This document shows, in pieces, positions 31,163 through 41,867 of a DNA stretch of 64,000 nucleotides. The DNA comes from Lelliottia amnigena. Lineage in GTDB: Bacteria > Pseudomonadota > Gammaproteobacteria > Enterobacterales > Enterobacteriaceae. How positions within the stretch are numbered: position 1 is the first letter of the stretch; the number at the start of each line of letters is the position of its first letter. The notes beneath the pieces were generated by a model. It did not search any database. It saw only the letters and a list, made by a program, of their open reading frames with translations, and was not told the DNA's origin. A program made the translations under genes and the position numbers. The DNA lies in NCBI GenBank assembly GCA_900635465.1, contig LR134135.1, forward strand, positions 992,001 through 1,056,000. Direction: 5' to 3'.

Positions 31163-33569
31163 TCGCACGCTGGTTCTGGCGAGAATGGCGTTCGCCCTCG
31201 CTGTTGATTGTCTGGCTGGCGCTAAGTCTGGCGGTGGCCTGCGTGCTGGCGCTCGGCAGCGTCAGCGATCGCATGGAAAAGGGGTTGAGTCAGCAAAGCC
31301 GTGAATTTATGGCGGGCGACAGAACGCTGAGCAGCTCGCGCGATGTGCCGCAGGCCTGGATTGATGAAGCGCAGAAACGGGGGCTGAAAGTGGGCAAACA
31401 GCTGACTTTCCAGACCATGACGTTTGCCGCCGACACGCCGCAACTGGCCAGCGTGAAAGCCGTCGACGATGTCTATCCGATGTACGGCGAGTTGCAGACC
31501 AATCCGCCGGGCCTGAAGCCGACCGTAGGCTCGGTGCTGCTGGCCCCGCGTCTGATGGCGCTGCTGAATCTCAAAACCGGGGACAATATTGACGTGGGTG
31601 ATGCCACGCTGCAAATCGCAGGTGAAGTGGTTCAGGAACCCGATTCCGGCTTTAACCCGTTCCAGATGGCACCTCGCCTGTTGATGAACACGGCGGACGT
31701 GGAAAAACCGGTGCGGTGCAGCCGGGCAGCCGCGTCACCTGGCGCTACAAGTTTGGCGGTACGCCTGTTCAGCTTGAGTCCTACGAAAAGTGGCTTTTGC
31801 CGCAGTTAAAACCAGAGCATCGCTGGATCGGTCTTGAGCAGGACGACGGTGCGCTGGGCAAATCCCTTGAGCGTTCGCAGCAATTTTTACTCCTTTCAGC
31901 GCTGCTGACCATGCTACTGGCGGTGGCCGCCGTTGCGGTGGCGATGGGGCATTATTGCCGCAGCCGCTACGATCTGGTGGCGATCCTCAAAACGCTGGGG
32001 GCGGGCAGAGCGCAACTGCGCAAGCTGATCGTCGGACAGTGGTTGATGGTGCTCGCGCTTTCCGCCGTCACGGGCGGGATAATTGGCCTGCTGTTTGAAA
32101 AAGTGCTGATGCTGCTGCTTAAACCGGTTCTGCCAGCGGAGCTCCCCCCTGCCAGCCTGTGGCCGTGGCTGTGGTCCATTGGCGCGATGGTGGTGATTTC
32201 GTTGCTGGTGGGATTGCGCCCGTATCGTTTGTTGCTGGCCACCCAGCCGCTGCGCGTGTTGCGTCGCGATGCGGTCGCCAGCGTCTGGCCGATGAAGTTC
32301 TATCTGCCCATTATTGTTGCTGTTGTGGTGATTTTACTCGCCTGGCTGATGGGCGGCAGCATGCTCCTATGGGCCGTGCTGGCCGGTGCGGTAGTACTGG
32401 CGCTGCTGTGCGGCGTGCTGGGCTGGATGCTGCTCAATGCGCTGAAAGGGCTAACGGTCAAATCGTTGCCGGTGCGCCTGGCGATAAACCGTCTGCTGCG
32501 CCAGCCGTGGTCCACGCTCAGCCAGCTGTCGGCGTTTTCACTGTCGTTTATGCTGCTGGCAATGCTGCTGGTGCTGCGTGGCGATCTGCTCGATCGCTGG
32601 CAGCAACAGCTCCCGCCGGAAAGCCCGAACTACTTCCTGATCAACATCGCGCCGGAACAGGTCACGCCGTTGAAAGGGTTCTTGTCTGAACACCAGATCG
32701 TGCCGGAGTCGTTCTATCCGATCGTGCGTGCACGCCTGACGCAAATCAACGGGCAGACGACGGACGGCAGTCAGGATGAGTCGCTTAACCGCGAACTGAA
32801 CCTGACATGGCAGGACAAACGCCCGGATCATAACCCGATCACCGCCGGGAGCTGGCCGCCGAAGTCGGGCGAAGTGTCGATGGAAGAGGGGCTGGCAGGG
32901 CGTCTGAAAGTGGGGCTGGGCGATACGGTGACGTTCACCGGCGACACGCAGGACTTTAGCGCCAAAGTGACCAGCCTGCGCAAAGTAGACTGGGAAAGTC
33001 TGCGCCCCAATTTCTTCTTTATCTTCCCGTCCGGCGCGCTGGAAGGGCAACCGCAAAGCTGGCTCACCAGCTTCCGCTGGGAAAACGGTAACGGCATGCT
33101 GACGCAGCTCAACCGTGAGTTCCCGACGGTCAGCCTGCTGGATATCGGCGCCATCCTGAAGCAGGTTGGGCAGGTACTGGAGCAGGTTAGCCGTGCGCTG
33201 GAAGTGATGGTGGTGCTGGTGACGGCCTGTGGCGTGCTGTTATTACTGGCACAGGTGCAGGTGGGAATGCGTCAGCGCCATCAGGAGCTGGTGGTTTATC
33301 GCACGCTGGGTGCGGGTAAAAAACTGCTGCGCACCACGCTGTGGTGCGAGTTTGCGCTGCTGGGATTTGTCTCGGGGCTGGTGGCGGCGATAGGTGCAGA
33401 AACGGCGCTGGCGGTGTTGCAAACGCGGGTGTTTGATTTCCCGTGGGAGCCTGACTGGCGTCTGTGGCTGATTCTGCCGGTTTGCGGCGCGCTGTTGCTG
33501 TCGTTATGCGGTGGCTGGCTCGGCACGCGTCTGCTCAAAGGCAAAGCGCTGTTCCGTCAGTTTGCCTGA
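31159..33569 (+). CDS. ybbP: YbbP, FtsX/MacB-type ABC permease (one-base break at 31703)
   Basis: Inner-membrane permease with large periplasmic domains, partner of YbbA; substrate unknown. The A run at 31703-31707 has five A where six are expected. The printed first frame ends in unrelated residues, and restoring one A gives 803 residues (E. coli 804) through the join TADVEKTGAVQPGSRVTWRYKFG. FtsX-type domains are seen at DLVAILKTLGAGRAQL and at the C-terminus, RHQELVVYRTLGAGKKLL. It ends GKALFRQFA. Confidence 0.91.
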
Positions 33570-33586
33570 TAGTTTCTAAATGTGAT

Positions 33587-33620
33587 GATTACGCACCGGG
33601 ATATATGCTGGTGCGTAATC
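33587..33620 (+). terminator. Strong stem-loop after ybbP
   Basis: A perfect 11-bp stem GATTACGCACC / GGTGCGTAATC with a 12-nt loop, 18 bp after the ybbP stop. A T-rich patch (CTTCTTTTTTAG) occurs only further on at about 33646, so termination by this hairpin alone is uncertain. Confidence 0.55.
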
Positions 33621-33714
33621 CTTTGGTAGCACAAAAAGACAACCTCTTCTTTTTTAGTAGCACGAAACATTAAAAACCCGCCCACACGATCCCTTTAATT
33701 CCGGATATTATTCT

Positions 33715-33734
33715 GCTGCTAAATAATTAGCAGC
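33715..33734. promoter_or_regulatory. Inverted repeat just upstream of the porin gene
   Basis: GCTGCTAAATAATTAGCAGC has 8-bp arms around a 4-bp AT centre and ends 20 bp before the porin ATG. It could be a repressor operator or a leader hairpin; no named regulator can be assigned from sequence alone. Confidence 0.45.
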
Positions 33735-33754
33735 GTGTCTATCAAGGAATAATA

Positions 33755-34900
33755 ATGACAATAATTAAAACAGCGCTGGCGACAACGATCGGCGCAGCAG
33801 TGGCATTGATGTCTTTCGCAGCTCAAGCAGAAATCACCGTTCTGAAGCAAGATCCTCAGGCGGGTAATCCGCTGAGCCGTCTCAACTTCACCGTTGGCGG
33901 CAGTATTCGTCCACAGTTCCAAAATATGACCGGTGACGACGGCAAAAATAGCTATAAGCGTAATGGTTTTGACGGCGGTACGCGTTTCCGTTTCGCGGCC
34001 GATTATTACCTGTTTGATGACATTAGCTGGGTGAGCTATTACGAGCTGGGCGTGAATATTCCTGCGCAGTTCAACTGGGATCATCACTATGCCGAGGGTG
34101 CGCGTGATACCTCTCGTCGCATGCTGTATACCGGCCTGAAAAGCGACACTTGGGGTACCCTGACCTTCGGTCAACAGAACAGCGTTTATTATGATGTGGT
34201 GGGCGCGAAGACCGATATCTGGGACTACGACATGGTCGGCCAGGCCTCCGGTAACGGCATCAACGGTGACTACGACGGATCTTATCGTTCACGCCAGATG
34301 CTGAAATACAAAAAAACCGTTGGCGATGCCGATATCTACGCTTCTTACCTGTTTGAAGACAGCGAATATCTGCCGGGCAACGGCCTGCGTTATAAGCGTA
34401 AAGGCGGCGGTTCACTGGGTCTGGATTATCATCTGACCACCGACCTGACCTGGGGCGCAGCGTGGAACTACACCCGTGTGGATATGCGTAACCCGGATAA
34501 TGGCGACAGCAAAACGTACGACCAGAACATTCTGGGGACGGCGCTGAGCTGGACGCCAGACAACTGGACCTTCTCCGTCGGTGGCGGCTGGTATCAAAAC
34601 TTTATGACCACCAAAAAAGTGTCTGTGAATGATTACTTTGCCGGTGATGCGTGGGGGATTGAGTACTTTGCAGGCTACAAAATCCCGGTGGGTCAGTATG
34701 CACTGAAATCCGTTCAGCCTTACTTCATGGGCGATCGCATTGAATATGTGAATGGTCGCAACTACCAGCGCATCGATAACGGCGTGGGTATCAGCTTCCA
34801 GCTGGATTACGGTTTCCGCGTTGATTACGAACACGTATTTACCTCCAGCACCGACAATCTGGGCGATATGAACCTGGTGCGTCTGCGTTACGACTTCTAA
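33755..34900 (+). CDS. Outer-membrane porin, general porin superfamily
   Basis: Predicted 381-residue trimeric-porin-like beta barrel. A signal peptide (MTIIKTALATTIGAAVALMSF) is cut at AQA-EITV. Alternating aromatic strands, the segment LTFGQQNSVYYDVVG typical of the constriction-loop region, and a C-terminal strand ending RLRYDF with terminal Phe support outer-membrane insertion by BAM. It is not OmpC or OmpF by sequence. A similar outer-membrane gene lies beside sfbABC in Salmonella, as I recall. The preceding AAGGAATAATA gives a good SD. Specificity is unknown. Confidence 0.85.
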   Translation: MTIIKTALATTIGAAVALMSFAAQAEITVLKQDPQAGNPLSRLNFTVGGSIRPQFQNMTGDDGKNSYKRNGFDGGTRFRFAADYYLFDDISWVSYYELGVNIPAQFNWDHHYAEGARDTSRRMLYTGLKSDTWGTLTFGQQNSVYYDVVGAKTDIWDYDMVGQASGNGINGDYDGSYRSRQMLKYKKTVGDADIYASYLFEDSEYLPGNGLRYKRKGGGSLGLDYHLTTDLTWGAAWNYTRVDMRNPDNGDSKTYDQNILGTALSWTPDNWTFSVGGGWYQNFMTTKKVSVNDYFAGDAWGIEYFAGYKIPVGQYALKSVQPYFMGDRIEYVNGRNYQRIDNGVGISFQLDYGFRVDYEHVFTSSTDNLGDMNLVRLRYDF

Positions 34901-34909
34901 GTCGTCTGT

Positions 34910-34932
34910 CCGGGCGGTGTTTTGCCGCCCGG
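34910..34932 (+). terminator. Terminator hairpin after the porin gene
   Basis: The stem CCGGGCGG / CCGCCCGG with loop TGTTTTG lies 10 bp after the stop and is followed by CATTGCCATTTTT. It separates the porin transcript from sfbABC. Confidence 0.7.
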
Positions 34933-35122
34933 CATTGCCATTTTTGACCTCTGCTTATTCACCTTTTGCATAACTCATCTCCTGTACATTCAAAGACATA
35001 TTCAGCAACATCATGAAATAATTTCAAGGACGCGGCCTGTGATCTGTGTCATGTTAATGGGAACTGTGCCGCATCGTACGGCGCACTCACACAACGCCAC
35101 GCCGCTTTGAAATGGAGATCTC

Positions 35123-35956
35123 ATGGGATTACGTCACACGCTTCGCGCCGCTGCCGGTGCATTTTTGTTGGTCTGCGGTATGCAGGCCGCTCACGCTAAT
35201 AGCGATCCACACACTATCGTCTTCGGCGTTGCGCCGGGGCCGTATGGCGACATGGTGAAGCAGGCGATTGCCCCTTCACTGAAAGAGAAAGGCTATAAAG
35301 TGGTTGTACGTGAATTTAGCGATTACGTGCAGCCGAATATGGCGCTGTCCAACGGCAGTATCGACGCCAACCTGTTCCAGCATTCCTTATATTTCAATAA
35401 ATTCACCGCTGATAAAGGGTTGAAGCTCACTAAACTGCTGACCGTACCCACGGCCGGGATGGGCTTTTATTCACGTCAGGTTAAAAGCCTGGATGAACTG
35501 AAAAAGGGCGATATCGTCACCCTGTCTAATGACCCAACCAATCTGGCGCGCGGTCTGCGGTTCCTGCAATCGCTGAACCTGATTACCATCAAAGACAATA
35601 TTGACCCGACCAAAGCCTCCGAGCGTGATATTGCCAGCAACCCAAAAGGGCTCGTGTTCAAGCCACTGGAAGCTGCACAACTGCCGCGTACGCTGGATAG
35701 CGTGACCGCCGCGTTGGTCAACGGGAACTTTGCGATTGCAGCCGGGTTAGATCTCTCCAGCGCCCTGGCGCAGGAACACCTCGACGAAAATCTGAAAAAC
35801 ATTATTGCCGTGCGCACGGAAGATGCGGACAAACCGTTCGCCAAAGATATCGTGGCGGTGGTGCAGTCCCCGGCGTATCGCGCCGTTATCGACGATCCGA
35901 AAAATGTTTACACCGCTTTCCAGAAACCAGACTGGATGACGGCAGCAAAACAGTAA
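35123..35956 (+). CDS. sfbA: SfbA-like NlpA/MetQ-family substrate-binding protein
   Basis: Periplasmic binding protein of a methionine-type (MetNIQ) ABC uptake system. It has 277 residues with a signal peptide probably cut at AHA-NSDP (about residue 25). Family segments include VQPNMALSNGSIDANLFQH and TLSNDPTNLARGLRFLQ. Unlike MetQ and NlpA it has no good lipobox (the Cys in LLVCG is preceded by Val). Position between ybbP and selU matches Salmonella sfbABC as I remember it, hence the symbol. The substrate is not shown; methionine, another amino acid or metal-linked transport are all possible. Confidence 0.8.
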   Translation: MGLRHTLRAAAGAFLLVCGMQAAHANSDPHTIVFGVAPGPYGDMVKQAIAPSLKEKGYKVVVREFSDYVQPNMALSNGSIDANLFQHSLYFNKFTADKGLKLTKLLTVPTAGMGFYSRQVKSLDELKKGDIVTLSNDPTNLARGLRFLQSLNLITIKDNIDPTKASERDIASNPKGLVFKPLEAAQLPRTLDSVTAALVNGNFAIAAGLDLSSALAQEHLDENLKNIIAVRTEDADKPFAKDIVAVVQSPAYRAVIDDPKNVYTAFQKPDWMTAAKQ

Positions 35957-36014
35957 TCGCGTTTTTGAAAGACAGGGCAGCCGAGTCAGCCCTTTTCGCA
36001 TTTCTGAGGTAGTC

Positions 36015-37032
36015 ATGATTAAGTTAGATAAGGTGTGCGTTGATTTTTCAACGGGACGCGGACCTTCTACCCGCGCGGTATCAGACGTCAGCCTGACGAT
36101 TGCGGCGGGCGAGATTTTTGGCATTGTCGGCACCAGCGGGGCGGGCAAGAGCACGCTATTGCGAACGCTGAACGCGCTACAACGCCCAAGTGCTGGCAGT
36201 GTGAACGTCAACGGTGTGGAAATTTCATCACTTGATGGCGCAGACCTGCGCAAAGCGCGCCAGCGTATTGGTATGATTTTCCAGCACTTCAACCTGATGC
36301 ATACCCGCACGGTGGCGCAAAATGTCGCATTCAGCCTCAAAGCCGCTGGCTGGGGAGCGCAGTAAAATCGCGCCGCGCGTCACGGAAATACTGGCATTAG
36401 TCGGGCTAACCGATAAAGCGGATCGTTACCCGGTACAGCTGAGCGGTGGGCAGAAACAGCGCGTGGGTATTGCTCGCGGTATTGCGAATCATCCTGACGT
36501 ATTGCTCTGTGATGAACCGACGTCTGCGCTGGATCTGGAAACCTCGGCCACCATTCTGGCGCTACTGAAAAAGATCAACGCGCAGATGGGGATCACGATC
36601 GTGCTGATCACCCACGAGATGAACGTGATCAAATCCATCTGCGATCGCGTGGCGGTGATGTCCGGCGGCGTTGTGGTTGAGATGGGCGATGTGTTCGATG
36701 TGTTTGCGCATCCGCAACACGCGTTTACCCAGCAGCTGGTGTCGCACACGCTGAATCTGACCTTACCCGAACGGTTACGCCAGCATCTTCCGGGACAGCT
36801 GCTGAAGATTCTGTTTATCGGGGATTCTGCCGAACAGCCCGTATTATCGGAGGTGGCGGTGAAATTTGGTGTCGCGGTGAATATTCTGCACGGCAAGATT
36901 GAGTACATCGGCGAACGCGCGTTGGGGATTCTGGTGGTGCAACTCACCGCACAGGACAATCCGTCTGCCGTGGCGCTGGCTGTGGAACATATCCGTCAAC
37001 GTACCGCACAGGTGGAGGTGATTCGTGGATGA
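36015..37032 (+). CDS. sfbB: SfbB-like ABC transporter ATPase, MetN type (one-base break at 36352)
   Basis: ATPase of the SfbABC-like importer. Walker A is GTSGAGKSTLLR (about residues 39-50), the signature LSGGQKQRVGIARG, Walker B VLLCDEPTSALD, and a C-terminal NIL/ACT-like domain as in MetN (about residues 265-335). The G run at 36352-36355 appears one base too long: removing one G replaces WGAQ-stop with AAGWERSKIAPRVTEIL and gives 338 residues, near MetN's 343. It overlaps the sfbC start by 8 bp. Confidence 0.83.
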
Positions 37033-37685
37033 TTTAGTGGCCGATTTGGGGCTGGCGTTTAACGAAACCTTCCAGATGTTGAGTATCTCAACGGTGCTGG
37101 CGATTATCGGCGGTCTGCCGCTGGGCTTTTTGATTTTTGTCACCGACCGAAATCTGTTCTGGCAAAACCGCGTTGTTTATCTGGTCAGCTCCGTGCTGGT
37201 CAATATTATCCGCTCGGTGCCGTTTGTCATTCTGCTGGTGCTGCTGTTGCCGCTCACGCAACTGCTGCTGGGTAATACTATTGGTCCGATTGCGGCCTCT
37301 GTTCCGCTTTCCGTAGCGGCGATTGCCTTTTATGCCCGTCTGGTGGACGGCGCACTGCGTGAGGTGGATAAAGGCATTATCGAAGCGGCAGAAGCCTTTG
37401 GTGCCAGCCCAATGCGCATCATCTGCACGGTATTATTGCCGGAAGCGAGCGCCGGATTGCCTGCGCGGTTTGACCATCACCCTGGTGAGCCTGATCGGCT
37501 ACTCGGCAATGGCGGGGATTGTCGGCGGCGGTGGCGTAGGGGATTTGGCGATCCGCTACGGGTATTACCGCTACGAAACCCAGGTCATGGTGGTAACGGT
37601 GATTGCGCTGATTATTCTGGTACAGATCGTTCAGGTGCTGGGTGACTGGCTGGCGAAACGTGCCGATAAACGGGATCGGCGCTAG
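37025..37685 (+). CDS. sfbC: SfbC-like ABC permease, MetI type (one-base break at 37460)
   Basis: Inner-membrane permease of the same importer with five hydrophobic helices. Removing one C from the pair at 37460-37461 joins LPEASAGL to LRGLTITLVSLIGYSAMAG and gives 219 residues (MetI 217). The EAA-type loop EAAEAFGASPMRIICTVLLPEA is intact, as is the Gly-rich GGGGVGDLAIRYGYYRYE characteristic of MetI proteins. It is convergent with selU, whose stop lies 5 bp away. Confidence 0.83.
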
Positions 37686-37689
37686 CTCT

Positions 37690-38760
37690 TCAGGCCGCCA
37701 GCCAGGCGGCCACGTTGTTAAACGTCCCGCGATAGACAATCTTGTCGGCTTTTTTCTCAAGCTGATAACGGTACATCGGGTCGTAATAGTCATTGAGCAG
37801 CGGCGCAAGCCAGGCATAGTGCGCCTCGGTACTGCCGGTCCGCCGCTGCTCGATGAGTGCGGAATCCAGCCATGCGGTCAGCTCGGCAAAACGCTGTAAT
37901 CCCAGACGGCGGCTGATGGCGAAAAGGCCGTGATGAAGATACTCGCCGTATTCCTGCCAGCCCGCGTCTTCGCCATAAGCCGCAGCAAAGTCGTGCCACA
38001 TGCGCTCGAAATACTCCTCGCGCAGACGCTCAAGACGCACCTCGAACGGATCCTCCACCACCGCAATCATTGACTGTGCCATACGTTCACGCAGGCATTC
38101 CGGCAAATGGTTGGAGCCGATCATCCGGCCTTCGTCTTCAAGTACCCAGCGGGCCGCATCTTTCTTTAGCAGATCAACCGCGAGATGATTTTCAAACGTG
38201 GCTTGTGATAACTGTGGCTGCAGCGTGCGACCGAATGACGAACCGCGATGATGCGCCAGCCCCTCGAGATCAATCCCGTCGGGATGGTGCTTAACCAGCA
38301 ACGTTTTTCCGCTCCCCGTGCAGCCGCCAATCAGCACCATTGGCTTTTGCACCTGCTCGTTGGTCGCCTGAATCGCCGCCTGGCGCAGCGCTTTGTAGCC
38401 GCCCGCGATCAACGGATAATCAATCCCGGTCTCTTTCACCCATGCCTGCGCGATGTGCGAGCGTTGGCCGCCGCGCGCGCAGCAAAAATAGCCGTGCGGA
38501 TTCGCCAGACAGATTTCGCGCCAGGCATGAATGCGCTGTTCGCGGGTTTCACCGTTCACCAGACGGTGGCCGAGCGCGAGCGCGGCTTCCGGTCCATGGC
38601 GTTTATAACAGGTGCCAACGGCGGCGCGTTCGGTGTCGTTCATCAGCGGGAGATTGAGTGCCGCGGGCATCGCACCCTGCGCAAATTCGACGGGCGCGCG
38701 CACGTCAATTAAAGGTGTATCGTTCGCGAGGATCGCGCGATAGTCCGTCCCATCGTTCAT
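37690..38760 (-). CDS. selU: SelU (MnmH/YbbB), tRNA 2-selenouridine synthase
   Basis: Replaces sulfur by selenium in the wobble 2-thiouridine of tRNA and can geranylate it. The start [17 protein letters not shown] (38760) gives 356 residues. An N-terminal rhodanese domain carries the catalytic Cys in [11 protein letters not shown] (Cys94). A P-loop domain has [13 protein letters not shown] (about residues 144-156). In E. coli the allantoin genes lie between this gene and purK; here an ERIC element does. Confidence 0.95.
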   Translation of the reverse strand: MNDGTDYRAILANDTPLIDVRAPVEFAQGAMPAALNLPLMNDTERAAVGTCYKRHGPEAALALGHRLVNGETREQRIHAWREICLANPHGYFCCARGGQRSHIAQAWVKETGIDYPLIAGGYKALRQAAIQATNEQVQKPMVLIGGCTGSGKTLLVKHHPDGIDLEGLAHHRGSSFGRTLQPQLSQATFENHLAVDLLKKDAARWVLEDEGRMIGSNHLPECLRERMAQSMIAVVEDPFEVRLERLREEYFERMWHDFAAAYGEDAGWQEYGEYLHHGLFAISRRLGLQRFAELTAWLDSALIEQRRTGSTEAHYAWLAPLLNDYYDPMYRYQLEKKADKIVYRGTFNNVAAWLAA

Positions 38761-38829
38761 GATGAATTCCTGAGGAAAGCAAAATAGCAATGGGCGGGGA
38801 TTGTACGCCGGGGAAGGGGAAGGTCAACT

Positions 38830-38950
38830 TACCCTTCATTATCCGCGTTTGATATGCGTTGGCTGCGCTCGCTCACCCAGTCACGTACTTGCGCACGTGC
38901 CTGGGATTCACTTTCTTGCCGCCTTTCTGAAATGCGAATTATTGAGGGTA
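38830..38950. repeat. ERIC element 3 (overlapping the end of purK)
   Basis: About 121 bp, from TACCCTTCATTATCC to GCGAATTATTGAGGGTA, with ERIC core GCGTTGGCTGCGCTCGCTCA and CAGTCACGTACTT. Its right end covers the last codons and the TAA of purK. Confidence 0.9.
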
Positions 38951-40024
38951 AGCGAATGAGTTAAGCTTAGTCTGCGCCCAGGCAATACCGCTGGCATATT
39001 CCGGCGGCAGCAGGGGAACGATGGCTTCGAGCGTCGCGCTCAGACGATCCGTATCATCATCGTTGAGGTTCAGGTGACCAACTTTACGCCCTTCACGCAC
39101 CTCTTTGTCGTACCAGTGCAGATGAACCAGCGGCAGCTTCAGCCAGTCGTAGTTCAGCGCGGTGCCAATCAGATTGATCATCACCGATGGGCTGTTCACC
39201 ACCGGCTGCGGCAGTGGCAGATCGGTAATCGCCCGCAGATGCAATTCGAACTGGCTGATGGACGCGCCGTTTTGCGTCCAGTGTCCGCTGTTATGCACGC
39301 GAGGAGCAAGCTCATTAATCAGCAAACCCGCAGGCGTGATAAAGCACTCCATCGCCATGACGCCCACGTAACCCAGCTCTTGCATGATGGCAGACAGCAT
39401 GGTTTCTGCCTGCGCCTGCTGCCCGGCATCGGCGTGCGGGAAGACGACGCTGGTACGCAGAATACCGTCCTGATGCAGGTTATGCGTCAGTGGGTAAAAG
39501 ACCGTGCTGCCGTCATGCGCGCGCGCGCCAACCAGCGAGACTTCACCGCTAAAATTGATGCCCTGCTCAACGATACATTCGCCGTAGCAATCCGTCGGCA
39601 GGTCTGCGGTTTCGTGCTGGCGTAAACGCCACTGACCGCGTCCGTCGTAGCCACCCGTGCGACGCTTCACGATAGCCAGATCGCCCAGCTTATCGAAAAC
39701 GGCAGGCCATTCGCTTTCGCTCGCGAGCAATTGCCACGGCGCGGTGGCGAGATTCAGCTTATCGAACAGCTGCTTTTGCGTCAGACGGTCAGCAATAATG
39801 GGGAATACATCGCGGTTAACAAAGGCGTTGTGACGCGCCAGTTCACGCGTTAATGCGGTTTCGGGCCAGCGCTCAATTTCAGCGGTGATAACGCTTTGCT
39901 GAAATGGCACGGCTTCAGGCTCTGCATCCAGCCCAACGGGCCAGACGGCGATACCCAACGGTTCACCCGCCTGACGCAGCATTCGACCTAACTGCCCGTT
40001 ACCGAGAACGCAAACTTGTTTCAT
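38939..40024 (-). CDS. purK: PurK, N5-carboxyaminoimidazole ribonucleotide synthase
   Basis: ATP-dependent carboxylation of AIR in purine synthesis. The start [16 protein letters not shown] (40024) gives 361 residues (E. coli 355). ATP-grasp features include [14 protein letters not shown] and [15 protein letters not shown]. The C-terminal extension after WAQTKL (NSFAYPQ) and the stop are largely encoded by ERIC element 3. Its ATG overlaps the purE stop (ATGA at 40021-40024), so it is coupled to purE. Confidence 0.96.
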   Translation of the reverse strand: MKQVCVLGNGQLGRMLRQAGEPLGIAVWPVGLDAEPEAVPFQQSVITAEIERWPETALTRELARHNAFVNRDVFPIIADRLTQKQLFDKLNLATAPWQLLASESEWPAVFDKLGDLAIVKRRTGGYDGRGQWRLRQHETADLPTDCYGECIVEQGINFSGEVSLVGARAHDGSTVFYPLTHNLHQDGILRTSVVFPHADAGQQAQAETMLSAIMQELGYVGVMAMECFITPAGLLINELAPRVHNSGHWTQNGASISQFELHLRAITDLPLPQPVVNSPSVMINLIGTALNYDWLKLPLVHLHWYDKEVREGRKVGHLNLNDDDTDRLSATLEAIVPLLPPEYASGIAWAQTKLNSFAYPQ

Positions 40025-40530
40025 GCTGCACCTCGCGGGTCCGGGTTTTCCAGCACCTCGTCGGTCTGCGAACGACGCCATTCGACCAGACGCTGATGCA
40101 AGGCTTTGTCGTGGGTCGCCAGAATTTGGGTCGCCAGCAGGGCTGCATTCGCCGCGCCCGCTCTACCAATCGCCAGCGTGCCGACCGGAATACCACGCGG
40201 CATCTGGACGATGGAGTAAAGGCTGTCGACGCCGCTTAGCGCTGCGCTTTGCACCGGTACACCAAGCACCGGGACCAGCGTTTTAGCGGCAATCATGCCT
40301 GGCAGATGTGCTGCACCACCCGCACCAGCAATAATCACCTGATAGCCGTTCTCTTCTGCGCCTTCGGCGAAGCTGAACAGTTTATCGGGGGTGCGGTGCG
40401 CGGAGACCACTTCAACGTGGTGCGGAACGTTCAGGATTTCGAAGATTTCGGCGGCAAACTGCATGGTAGCCCAGTCGCTTTTGGACCCCATCACGATGGC
40501 GACACGCGCCGGATTATTGCGGGAAGACAT
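40021..40530 (-). CDS. purE: PurE, N5-CAIR mutase
   Basis: Converts N5-CAIR to CAIR, the step after PurK. The start [20 protein letters not shown] (40530) gives 169 residues, the E. coli length. The class I PurE signatures GSKSDW, SAHRTP and [10 protein letters not shown] are present. A PurR box lies 70 bp upstream. Confidence 0.97.
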   Translation of the reverse strand: MSSRNNPARVAIVMGSKSDWATMQFAAEIFEILNVPHHVEVVSAHRTPDKLFSFAEGAEENGYQVIIAGAGGAAHLPGMIAAKTLVPVLGVPVQSAALSGVDSLYSIVQMPRGIPVGTLAIGRAGAANAALLATQILATHDKALHQRLVEWRRSQTDEVLENPDPRGAA

Positions 40531-40600
40531 GCGTCTTAAAACTCCTGTGGTGCGGAACACACTGCTTTGAGGGCACAGAGAATAGCATGATATACAGGCA

Positions 40601-40616
40601 AGGAAAACGGTTGCGT
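40601..40616 (-). promoter_or_regulatory. PurR box upstream of purEK
   Basis: On the minus strand ACGCAACCGTTTTCCT matches the PurR consensus ANGCAANCGNTTNCNT at every defined position. It sits between purE and lpxH, where it can repress purEK transcription. Confidence 0.88.
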
Positions 40617-40646
40617 CGCCAGAATACCGGCAAAAAAAGGCGTTAA

Positions 40647-41369
40647 TTAAAACGGAAACGAGATGAGTTCAACGCCTTCTGGCGTGACTTTTACCATTGA
40701 ACCTTCGCTGTGCCAGGCACCCAATACAACACGATGCGCGGGTTCGCCGTTGGCAGTGAGTTGATGCACGTCCGGGCGATGGGTGTGACCGTGAATTAAC
40801 CACTGCACGCGATGTTTTTCCATTATTTCAACGACCGCATGCGGGTTGACGTCCATGATCGTCATGGATTTGCTGCTGTTCGCCGATTTACTGCCCGCGC
40901 GCATTTTGGCGGCGATACGGCTGCGGATAAACAGAGGTAGGGCCAGAAACAGGGTTTGAATCCAGGGGGTGTGGACTTTAGCGCGAAAAGCCAGATAGCC
41001 CGTGTCGTCGGTGCATAGCGTGTCGCCGTGCATAATGAGGACGTTGCGGCCATATAATTCGAGCACTTTTTCTTCCGGCAACAATGTTATGCCGCTTTCG
41101 CGAGCGAAGCGTTTGCCGATCAGAAAATCGCGATTGCCGTGAATGAAATAGCAGGGGACGCCAGAATCGACCAGCGCTTTGATCGCCGCCGCCATTTCAC
41201 GGTGGAGGGGATTCGGGTCGTCGTCGCCAATCCAGGCCTCAAACAAATCGCCAAGAATGTACAGGGCGTGTGCAGTACGCGCTTCATCCTGTAGAAAATG
41301 CAGAAAACCGGCGGTAATCGCCGGTTCTTCTGTTTGCAGATGCAGATCCGCAATAAAGAGTGTCGCCAC
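40647..41369 (-). CDS. lpxH: LpxH, UDP-2,3-diacylglucosamine pyrophosphatase
   Basis: Fourth step of lipid A synthesis: hydrolyses UDP-diacylglucosamine to lipid X, a Mn-dependent peripheral membrane enzyme. The GTG at 41369 gives 240 residues, the E. coli length; a TTG one codon earlier is less likely. The calcineurin-like motifs are [32 protein letters not shown] and HGHTHRPD. It starts 4 bp after the ppiB stop and is likely cotranscribed with it. Confidence 0.96.
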   Translation of the reverse strand: MATLFIADLHLQTEEPAITAGFLHFLQDEARTAHALYILGDLFEAWIGDDDPNPLHREMAAAIKALVDSGVPCYFIHGNRDFLIGKRFARESGITLLPEEKVLELYGRNVLIMHGDTLCTDDTGYLAFRAKVHTPWIQTLFLALPLFIRSRIAAKMRAGSKSANSSKSMTIMDVNPHAVVEIMEKHRVQWLIHGHTHRPDVHQLTANGEPAHRVVLGAWHSEGSMVKVTPEGVELISFPF

Positions 41370-41372
41370 CAA

Positions 41373-41867
41373 TTACTCGCTGACGGTCACGCTTGTGATG
41401 ATAACGTCTTCTTTTGGAACGTCCTGATGCATACCGCTGCGGCCAGTTGAAACGCCTTTGATCTTCTCAACAACGTCCATACCTTCAACCACTTCTGCAA
41501 ACACACAATAACCCCAACCCTGCAGATTCTCGCCGGAGAAGTTCAGGAAGTCGTTGTCTGCTACGTTGATGAAGAACTGTGCAGTTGCAGAGTGCGGAGC
41601 CTGAGTACGGGCCATAGCCAGCGTACCGCGGGTGTTTTTCAGACCGTTATTCGCTTCGTTTTTGATCGCTTCTTTGGTGTCTTTCTGGATCATGCCAGGT
41701 TCGAAACCGCCGCCCTGGATCATAAAACCGTTGATCACACGGTGGAAAATCGTGTTGTTGTAGAAGCCTTCGCGACAGTAGTCCAGGAAGTTTTTAACTG
41801 TTTCAGGCGCTTTATCATCAAATGTTTTGACGACGATATCGCCATGATTAGTGTGGAAAGTAACCAT
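41373..41867 (-). CDS. ppiB: PpiB, cytoplasmic peptidyl-prolyl isomerase (cyclophilin)
   Basis: Cyclophilin-type isomerase. The start [18 protein letters not shown] (41867) gives 164 residues, the E. coli length. Active-site segments are [29 protein letters not shown] and [10 protein letters not shown]. It is divergent from cysS with 173 bp between starts. Confidence 0.97.
   Translation of the reverse strand: MVTFHTNHGDIVVKTFDDKAPETVKNFLDYCREGFYNNTIFHRVINGFMIQGGGFEPGMIQKDTKEAIKNEANNGLKNTRGTLAMARTQAPHSATAQFFINVADNDFLNFSGENLQGWGYCVFAEVVEGMDVVEKIKGVSTGRSGMHQDVPKEDVIITSVTVSE

Noticed and set aside
35037..35052. A CRP site (TGTGATCTGTGTCATG) upstream of the sfbA-like gene
   Set aside because: Only the left half-site matches; the right half TCATG is poor, so it was not listed as a feature.
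36015..37685. sfbB and sfbC as pseudogenes
   Set aside because: Each has one single-base insertion in a short run and otherwise complete motifs and lengths; given the same pattern in essential dnaX, error is more likely than decay.
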